Shown here: one piece after another, positions 55,727 through 64,000 of the stretch
Position numbering within the stretch: position 1 is the stretch's first letter
Layout of the letters: every line of letters starts with the position of its first letter
Assembly (NCBI GenBank): GCA_037039685.1
Contig: JAWNGF010000003.1
Location: 5,436,571 to 5,500,570 of the forward strand
Direction of reading: 5' to 3'
From: Ceratobasidium sp. AG-K
Taxonomy: Eukaryota; Basidiomycota; Agaricomycetes; Cantharellales; Ceratobasidiaceae
DNA length: 64,000 nucleotides
The notes under the pieces: generated by a model
What the model was told of the DNA's origin: nothing
The model's input: only the letters and a program-made list of their open reading frames with translations
Database searches by the model: none
Program-made: the position numbers and the translations under genes

Positions 55727-58700
55727 GGCTAATGAAAGATGCTGAGTAGATTATGGCTCGTTAAAACTGATGGTCGTGTGAAGCTGACTATGCACCCGCC
55801 ATGTCCGCTTAAGAGCCAGTGGATGCGCGGAATGGCAGGAGCCTCGACGCGATCCTCATTTCCTCAATTGTCCGCGCCCACTTGTTCGGGAAACGATGTG
55901 GTATGAGCTGTGTGCGCTTGCTGCTACCAGGTCAAATTTAGTTTCGGTCGATTATGAGCGTGATTTCAGCCCCCACCCTGAGGAACCATTATGGAGCAGA
56001 GTGAGTAAATATATTATTGCTCAGTAGTATGTCTGCTATGGCTGAGACGAATCTCGTTCATAGTCGCGACCGAAAAATCCCGGACACAGAGGTTGCCCTA
56101 AACCTCAGCAAGGGCCTTTCACCGAACCACATTTACAGGGAATTTGTTTGCATCCATCTCCGTCCGATCTCCTTCGGAGAATGGCTTGCACCATAACCTT
56201 GGTCTGGAGAAGCCGGCAGTGCTAATCCTTGTTCGTTCCACCGCCCACTGCCCACAATACATCCCCCGTCAGCGCCAGTAGCTATGAAAAGACTTTGCTG
56301 TAGCTCGTATTGATCCATACAGGCACTTTTACTCTACCGGTGCGTATATACAACTAGTAAATAGAAGGGAAATCAATGTATATTTTTTCATGGAAACATC
56401 TCATCGCGAGTCTGCTCAGGAAAGTACCCCAGAACGCGAGAATGTTGCTGCTCTTTACTAGCGCATGTATCCTGTATTTTGCATAGGAATGGCAATGAGT
56501 GAGCTATTTCCCACTGGAAACGCAAGCGGGCGCCGAATAGGAATTAGGGGTGGGTTCCCGCCTAGTGCCTACCCCTTTTGATGAGATGTGATTGATTCAA
56601 TTCTGTCCGCCGTACTTCACAAATCGATCCGCCGCTGCACACTTGCAACATGACTCGGCGAGCTCCGCTGTATCTTATATCACCGTATATACACTAAACC
56701 ATTGTGAAATAAAACGTAACGGTAGATACCTCACGGTTATTCCTCGTGAAGCGAGTTGAACGATAGAGAGACCAAATCTGAGCTTTGTGATTACAATGCC
56801 ACGGAACAAGCTAACAAACCTCTGAACGTGAGCGATGAACATGAGCTGAAGAGCGTAAGTGGTCAGCCAAATGGAGCAAAATTGAACTACAACATGTCAG
56901 GATCGTATGTACCGGCCTACGAGGTGATAAGGCGAGATCCTTGTCCACCCTCGATTGCTGTCCGTGATGGATCTTAATCCAACATTGGCAACGAGCCCTG
57001 TGTTTAGGCTTTCAGAACAGCTATCAGGCTCACCTCGGGTTGGATCACGCCTGCAATTAAACGGGTAACCTTTTGAAGTCGCCCTGAACCTTCAAGACAG
57101 CGACCCGTGGTGTTCCCAGATCACAGATGGACGCAATGAGACGCAGATAGATAATGTAGACGTCTTAGAGAAGGTCGTAATATGCGTAAGATATGTGGTG
57201 TAGCGGAACTAGTCCTACGCAAGCGGGCTAAGTGGTGGCGAGACGGTCGGCACGAACCAAAGGCATGTGCATGTGCATGACCATGTGGACCCACAAGCGC
57301 GCAGCGCCTAATTCAAGGTCTGACGGGGGGATCGCCTAGGGCATCCTAACTACTCAACGTGCGGGCACCGCCATTGAAGCGCTGCCCACGTCCAACCCGG
57401 CAGGTGTCTTGCGATCGACGTCGGAGTATGGGAGTTGAAGTCTGACAGTCTGTCAGAATTAGCGCCTGAAGTGGCTAAAGACAGTCTGATGACCCACACT
57501 CTTTTGTCCTTGACTGGCGTTGTGCTGCCATGCTGTACCTTGGGGGTCATTGAAAAGGGGGAGCGCGGACAAGATTTCATCCCTCGACGCCTGCCACAAA
57601 CCACCGAGTTTTACATCCTCCGCCCATATAAATATTCTCCTCGCCTCTTTGCAAGCATTCCGGACACTAAGAGAGGTTCACAGCGGTCAGGACGTAGATA
57701 TTCATTTGCTGAAAAACAACCAAGAGTTTGTGTTGATCTCATGGTCATAAATATATACATTGAGACCCGGGGAAGGAAATGACTTTGACCGGGGCAGGTG
57801 CTGCCGATTGGCGTGGAGCCCACGCTTTTGTCGGTTACAGCCTAAGTCCCGGGCTCAGTATGGTCACCTAAAGTCATAGATGTAAGTGCCCGGTCACGTC
57901 ATTCCAAGTACGGCAGCTGACGCACATATCGCAAACTGGAGATATTCGACGTTCGGTATCAATAATGCTGGCCATGGCCTTCCCAAGCAACGAGCAAGGC
58001 CACTGCGACACGATGGTCTTCCATCTAGATGCAGCACATCTATCAGCAGCCACTTGCCGTGTTCTACGCTTGATGGCTCACCCTACTGCGGCAAGGGAGG
58101 GCACTGGTTTGACAGTGTTTGTTGCCGGCTCTTGGATAAGGTTGGCTGTCACGATATAGAGCGCGAACACGAGAATCGTGGCTTTGGTCAATGTAGCCGG
58201 TATGTGTGGACCGCGAACTTGTTCGGCTGGGATGTCGCCATGATTGGCATTGGCAAGTAGCGGGGGTGCTTGCACTACACTCGCACTTGACCCCCGGAAA
58301 CCTAGAACTTTCGTGAGTCCCGGCGTCGATTCAAAGCTCCTGTCAGGTAGTGCCTACCACGATGGCGTTGTCCTTCGTCCAAATCAGCAGCCAACCCGTG
58401 ATGGTTGCTGGCTGACAGGTCGAGAAACTCAGTATCACCGGCCGTGACAGCTCCGTGAGTGCTTGGTGCCATTTGATCAAATATAACTGTGATATCAATG
58501 TGGTGGTTAGAAAGAGGTCGCAAAGAACATGCCAAGTTAAATGCCAGAAAGAAGATCAAGAAACCGGGAAGGACACAGCCCGACCCCCAGCCACTCCGCC
58601 CGACACGGCTGTATCACCACACAATCGTGTTAGACCCATAGACATTCTTCAACAAGCCATTGTCGTTCGGCTCTGGCACATGAGCGAGCCCTTGGTAGCG

Positions 58701-60232
58701 AGGAGCTTCATCCGCCGAGCCCTTGCCTGATGTCCTGCGCTGCCCTTCGAACCGACCTAACCGGTTTTCCATCAAAGGTGACTGGTTGATTAAAGCCATC
58801 CTGATTTGCAAAGTCTTGAGGAAATTTTCCTTTGCCAGGGGGAAGATATCTCTCAAGGCAGTGCCACACAGCATATACTCACAGATTACTAGCCCGTACC
58901 GTTGCGCCCAAGCCCCCGAAGGCATATCGCGCTCCCCCATCCCCTATCCACTCACCGCTAATATATCTATGAGTCCGAGAAATAGTTAGTAACGTGTAGT
59001 TTTCGATTCTCCACCACTCACGCACCTTGGCCTACCCCCCGATTCCATATTATTTAAATTCTCCCCCTGTCGTTGTCCCCTTGCTACCCCATTCTGTGTA
59101 ATAAAATGCGCCAGTATAGTTTATAAACGTATTTCTATCTTTGTGCCGGTTTTTAGCACACGAGGGTGTTAATCGATGTAACGGCCAAGGGAGTGGGAAA
59201 GCATGTTTTGGGTGGTTGACTTTCAGGACCTTCACGGCCGTGACGATTGTTGGATGAAGAGAAGACAAAAATAATCAAGGTGTCATTATGCAAAGCTCCA
59301 ATCCGAGAAATACTGGCGGGACGATGAAGGCGACGTCTTGGTGGGATGGATGCGCGAAATTAGCCGTGGGTCTAAAACACTCCTGGTCAAGGTTAAGTGA
59401 GTGGTTCTTGAGTCAGACATGGATTTGGTGTGTCATCAATGTCTTGGCGTCTGCGCTTAGGACATTGATCCTTTGACGAAAGACGCAAAACACATTTTAA
59501 ATGTAGTCAGATTGAGTCTATAGCGATATTTAGCAATCCAAACTTGTACCCATAACGGGTGATGACCAACTCAATGGGACTGCGTCGAAGGTATGCAGAG
59601 AGCAGAGGAAAGAGGAAAGCTATCGAAGGCTTCCCTCCAGTCGGTAGGACACTATTCAATGCCCTTACTGTAGCGAAAAGCTCCTTCGAGGCTTTCTAAT
59701 GGCAGTTCAATATTCGGGAATGTCGCGAGGATGTGAAGGTGACCACATGACTGATCGGGTTCTAACCTCACACGTGGCCATGAAAAGATTATCATAATTA
59801 ATTACGGGAGCAAACAAAGCCCGACGAGCCACCTGCTGGAGGGGGATTTTCAAGACTTCGAGCAAGCAACTTTGAGGCAGGGGTCGTTGAACGGTGGAAA
59901 GCCCATCCTGTCCTGGCAACTGCCGGGACCCTGATTATCGGGATCTTCCTTGATCGACAGCGGCCGTCAAAAAATAGACGCGTCATCCCCTGGTCGCAAC
60001 CAAGACGTTGCCAACCTGCTGTGTGCGAAGCTATGCCCTCCCATCATTCATACTGCAGTGCCCGATGACAACACTCGACAAGCTTACGCCCAAGCCCAGT
60101 CTACTCTTATCAAATACCAGAGTACGATTGACAGCGAGGTTAACGCTACATCTCGAAGCCTCGCCCGATACCAGGCACCTACTCGGTCCCTGAACACCAG
60201 TTCCCTCTCCATCTCCGACTCCACTCTGCGCG
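55727..60232. other. Gene-poor region with doubtful open frames
   Basis: No gene could be supported. The best candidate is a plus-strand frame at 57886-58260 (124 codons) with a Cys-containing part (YCGKGGHWFDSVCCRLLDK and GFGQCSRYVWTANLFGWD). On the minus strand, 58740-58860 in one frame reads KGKFPQDFANQDGFNQPVTF, which looks protein-like but has no extendable exon chain. Both may be gene remnants. The rest holds only short frames. Confidence 0.35.
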
Positions 60233-60362
60233 CACATCCCCCTCTCCCCTTGCTCCCCCTCTCCCCTTGCTCCCCCTCTCCCCTTGCTCCCCCTCTCCCC
60301 TTGCTCCCCCTCTCCCCTTGCTCCCCCTCTCCCCTTGCTCCCCCTCTCCCCTTGCTCCCCCT
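60233..60362. repeat. 17-bp minisatellite, about seven units
   Basis: TTGCTCCCCCTCTCCCC is repeated head to tail with starts at 60250, 60267, 60284, 60301, 60318, 60335 and 60352. The unit is strand-asymmetric (pyrimidine-rich) and creates open frames on both strands that are artefacts of the repeat. Confidence 0.93.
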
Positions 60363-60632
60363 CGAGTATGCATCACCCTCTCCCGCATGATCACCCCACG
60401 GGCTAGTTTGCGGCTGTCCTTGACGTCGGTGGCCATGACTCGGGGGAATTGGTGTTCGTCGTAGCTAGCTGGTTGTATGAGGCATTGGTATGTCGATCCG
60501 GGTCGTGTGCTCAGTGATTGAAACTATGGGTTGTTGACGGCTGAAATAGATTCATGGAGTCGAGGGTATATTTAGGCGTGGCCAGTGATACTGTTCGTCG
60601 GAAACCTAGGGCATGCCCAGGTCGACTACAGT

Positions 60633-61273
60633 CTAATCAGGACCAGGCTCATAGTCGCTATCCGTGTCTACGGAGATGAGGATTGAGCTGGTGGTTATCC
60701 AATGGTGCAGGAGATTGACATACCGCGGAGGGAGGACAGCTGGCGTTCAACGTCATTGGGAACGGTGGCGACATCTCTCCAAAACAACCAGCGCGGCTGT
60801 TGCCTCAGGCCAATGATTTCCCATCTGAATAAGTGATTTATATTAGCTTGCGCTCTGCTAAACCGTAGTCTAACTACCCACCCAGCCTTGACAAAACTGC
60901 TCGCCAATTCCACGCCATCAGCCACCTTCTGTGGGGCGACCCTTTTGAGAATGAACATCAAGATGGCAAATGACACAGAGGACGCGACCGAGATCATCTT
61001 GTACAGCATACGCTCCTGGGGTGTGGTACTGGCATTGTTGGCAGACGGCCCGCTGGTAGGAGGAGGCCCTCCTTGCACTACGCTTGTGTTTGTCCGCCTA
61101 GGCCCTAATTGATCCCGTCAGTAACATATTTGGCTCCGGGCGCCTGGCATGTACATACTCCGGTGACGTAGATCCTCCTCCGAACGGACGGGTGAATTAT
61201 CATTAATGAATGCCGATAGCTCCACGTTCACAAATCCGTCTGGAGCGGCAACGACTTGAGTGACTCGGGGCAT
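60633..61273 (-). CDS. Small single-helix membrane protein, paralogue 2 (157 aa)
   Basis: Four exons (61273-61159, 61104-60882, 60824-60724, 60667-60633) give exactly 158 codons with stop. It starts MPRVTQVVAAPDGFVNVELS, has the Pro-rich linker QGGPPPTSGPSANN, and one hydrophobic helix (MISVASSVSFAILMFILKRV). APQKVADGVELASSFVKAGW and WEIIGLRQQPRWLFW follow, and it ends DTDSDYEPGPD. The first exons equal those of paralogue 1 in length (115 and 223 nt) and the introns are in the same phase. Function is unknown. Confidence 0.72.
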
Positions 61274-62672
61274 AGCTCGTAGATTTACGAGTAAGATTGT
61301 GACGAACAGGTGATGAGGTACGTAGTGGTAGTGGATGAGTAGAGCTCGAATGCGAGCTCGCGAATATAAGACTCGAAAAGCTCTGGATGCGCGGATGCGC
61401 GTTGGCTTTGCTTGGGTACGTCGGGCGGAACATTCGCGCAGTTTGGCCATGCCTCACTGGTATTGCCGCGTGATTCAATGACGTGGTGTCGCAACATTGG
61501 CTTTGCGCTCGACCTAGTTTGAAGGGATTTCAGCCAGTTTTAATTGCAAAGCAGCGCGGTTTCAGCTTTGCTTAGGTTCTCCGGCTGGCACGTGCCCTTC
61601 GAAGCACTGCACCGAACTGTTGCTAGCGTCACTTACATAAAGGCGCTCGGCGCTAGAGACTGTGTGTATATACTTGTCCCGTATGTCCCTCTACTTCGTC
61701 CGCTGAAAGATGTGGGACAAATTTACCAGGAACGTCGGCGGGTATGTTATGGGATGTTCGGTCGAGCCCTTCGCGTAAATGACATGGGTGCGGAGCACTC
61801 TCTATACCACAGCGGGCCTAATTAGCGGTGTCGCTAATATTTTGTATGTACATTTCGGCACCGTACCACCTAAGCGCTCAACTCGTCATAGTAATTGGTC
61901 ATTTCCGCCTTCTACCATTTACCCACCATTACCATGACTCTATTTGCTAGCGTTGAGCCGAGCTTGACCATGAATGCAGATTTCAGGCATTATCTATACG
62001 CCATTCCCGGGCACAGTGGTTGGGCGAAATCTGTGCCATATATAGATGTGTGCCTAGCTCAACTTATGGCAACGCATAGGTTTATGCGTGATCAAAGTAC
62101 ATTCATAATCGCAGCTTCTGCTGGAAATACATCAGAGGATTCTTGGATTCGGTAATCAAAGTCCAAGGCGCCAACTTTCAAACTACAAGGTACAAATACA
62201 AAATACAAAGCGAAAAGAAAATGACAAATGTCCGTCGTGAGATATGAATCGTTCGTTATACAATGACCCACAAATTCAAGGCGTAACTGAATGGAGAGCG
62301 CATGCCCTCAGACACTCGAAGTGATAATTTGTGGAGGAGGCGTCGGAAGAAGCCATTGCGCCCTTTGGGAGCCGTGATCCTTCGGTGGTAGTTAAAACAT
62401 ATTCCGTGAGTTCCGAATAAAGCCCATTTCAAGGTCCTCATCTGCATAAGAACATTAATAACTGGCCGGAAATATGTATTAAATTATATAAGTACCTCGG
62501 AATTGGGGCTGGCGGAAGCGTCCAACCAGCAAACGCAGCACAAGAACAAGGGGGCCTAGGTTTCGGCCAGCCCCTAAATCACAGCAACCGAAGATAACTT
62601 TGCATAATAGTGCAGTCCCCAATCTAATTTGACCACTTTATTAGTAATAGAATAACGCATTGGCTGAGCTAC
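61274..62672. other. Intergenic, no confident gene
   Basis: Only short open frames (61544-61825, 61895-62155, 62256-62447) without motifs. The promoter of paralogue 2 should be at the left edge. Confidence 0.4.
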
Positions 62673-63422
62673 TTACAAGACTGCGATCAATGCACCTATC
62701 AGCTCCTGCCTGGTCAAGATATAAACCAGTTGGCTTGTGTGTACCAGATACTTTGTAATTACGAAGTATATATATACTGATAGCAACAAATAAATCAAAC
62801 TCAGGTGTAATGGGATCCTTCGCCTGCTAGGCTCGGGGAAACCTCTATGATCCATTGGGGGTGCTTGATCAACGGTCCACCTGGAAGTCCCCCGAGGAAC
62901 TAATACGCGGGTCAGTGTTATATTAGTTGGTTGTATGAGATCTGAACCTACTAGCTCCAGGCTGAGACATTGTGGGATACAAAAATCGAGACTGAGTGAT
63001 AGGCAATGGGAGGCCTTGCACGACAGGGGAGGGGACGAAGAGGAGATGCATGATTTGAGATACTCATGTGTTTTTAATGGACCAGTTTGGCTGTGCCCCC
63101 GTCGATAAAATCTCATCTTACAGGACTGGTTATTAGTTAAGCGCCCCAAGAAGCAACGTACGGCATGCAAAACTTGCGTGTTCATCAAACCAGCCCATTC
63201 GAGATGCCTGAGGCGATGTAACCAATTGATCGAGAACAAGGGAGAACCTGAATGTATACTGGAGACATTATCAAATGCTTGGTGTATTCTAAACTGCAAG
63301 GTTGACCAGGGAAAACTCAAGTCTGTCGTGGGAGTACAATCCATACTAGCATCTCCGTTATAGTATAAAAAACCGATACTGCCGCTATGGTGGTTCCTGC
63401 GTCTCTCAAGTTCTATGCGCAT
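62673..63422 (-). CDS. Doubtful hypothetical frame, 249 aa
   Basis: The minus strand is open for 249 codons from the ATG at 63422. The N-terminal part is rich in Ser, His and Arg. The C-terminus has a strongly hydrophobic stretch (LHLSLIYLLLSVYIYFVITK) that could be a membrane helix. No family or domain is recognised and the composition is not clearly that of a protein. An open frame of this length is not expected often by chance, so I list it at low confidence; it may instead be a transposon remnant. Confidence 0.25.
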   Translation of the reverse strand: MRIELERRRNHHSGSIGFLYYNGDASMDCTPTTDLSFPWSTLQFRIHQAFDNVSSIHSGSPLFSINWLHRLRHLEWAGLMNTQVLHAVRCFLGRLTNNQSCKMRFYRRGHSQTGPLKTHEYLKSCISSSSPPLSCKASHCLSLSLDFCIPQCLSLELVGSDLIQPTNITLTRVLVPRGTSRWTVDQAPPMDHRGFPEPSRRRIPLHLSLIYLLLSVYIYFVITKYLVHTSQLVYILTRQELIGALIAVL

Positions 63423-64000
63423 ACACGCGCCACAGAGTCGGCGGTTGCCACCACTTGGTACCTGGTTACGGCCTGCCAACTAGTGCTGACGCCTCACTCT
63501 CCTCAACCACCGCCCTTGCGGGCCTTGGCATGACTTCCTGTGCATACAGCGTCTGTTTCTTGTGTATGTTGTCCCCTTAGCACCCCAGTCCTCCGCACGC
63601 CCAGATCCCTGTGACTTGTGGGTGTCGGCCCTTTGGCCCTTAATGCCGACGCTCGGATTTCACCTGGCTGCCTGAATGCTCTGGGTCCAGTCAGCACTGC
63701 AAGCTATACAACAGGAGCGCCCTCGTATCCTAATCTATCCACATCCTCGCCCTTCCATCTCTTCGTTCATCAGTATTTGCAGTGGCAGTACCCGAGTCCT
63801 CGCTCCTTTCACTCTGCCAGTCAGTATATGGTAGGAGAAGGGGATCGCTACCTTTCGTAAATGATTTAGAAAGGCAACGCATTAGTGAAGGAGCAAATTC
63901 TGGGGATGGCAGCGTCGTTGTGTTTGGGACTTTGTCCAGATTGACGCTGAATTTCAAAAAAGGTGCCACAACACTCGGGAAGCGCGTCGATCCCGAAGTC
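63423..64000. other. Window edge, nothing recognised
   Basis: Short frames on both strands, no motif or RNA gene. Confidence 0.4.

Noticed and set aside
60179..60464. Repetitive open frames on both strands over the minisatellite
   Set aside because: They exist only because the C/T repeat lacks stop codons; no start, splice or domain support.
1..64000. CRISPR arrays, bacterial operons or ribosome binding sites
   Set aside because: Introns throughout and eukaryotic genes show this is nuclear fungal DNA; no array-like spaced repeats were seen.

Overview
The window is eukaryotic and fungal, most likely an agaricomycete basidiomycete close to Rhizoctonia/Ceratobasidiaceae. The support is many genes cut by 45-70 nt GT-AG introns, a few GC-AG introns, 4-5 nt microexons, DUF6535 membrane proteins, an F-box gene, a TPR-CHAT protein, and a chromodomain Ty3 element with a self-priming layout. 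The species call is inference from gene content; no rRNA or marker gene is present.

Layout. 1-10.6 kb is a compact conserved block: a thioredoxin-like gene cut by the window edge, an aldo-keto reductase (11 exons), a NIPA-type Mg transporter, the mitochondrial Rieske protein, and a PWWP chromatin protein. 11-18.3 kb is accessory: an F-box protein, and a TPR-CHAT protease gene whose long frame is broken by one TGA. 20-44 kb is the most interesting part. It holds two copies of a divergent gene pair, each made of a tryptophan-stripe protein of unknown family (minus strand) and a DUF6535 membrane protein (plus strand). The right copy (37.7-44.0 kb) is intact, with a 349 bp shared intergenic region. 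In the left copy (20.2-37.3 kb) the tryptophan-stripe gene has three in-frame stops, and the pair is pushed apart by about 11 kb of three separable insertions. These are a full-length Ty3 chromovirus with identical 455 bp LTRs and CATTG target duplications, a 3.0 kb pogo-like transposon with 22 bp TIRs and TA duplications, and a 633 bp MITE-like element. Removing them on paper leaves a divergent intergenic region of about 260 bp, much like the intact copy.

44.5-50 kb returns to conserved genes: a secreted pepsin-type aspartic protease and an Xaa-Pro aminopeptidase with an unusual Ser/Arg-rich insert. 50-64 kb is gene-poor. It holds an unrecognised 289-residue protein, a truncated secreted-protein gene, two paralogous small single-helix membrane proteins (159 and 157 aa, the same four-exon structure), a 17-bp minisatellite and a doubtful open frame near the right edge.

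How the genes might work together is inference only. The accessory middle combines a CHAT protease, an F-box protein and a duplicated membrane-protein/Trp-stripe pair. That mix resembles lineage-specific recognition or cell-death loci of filamentous fungi, but no sequence here proves such a role.
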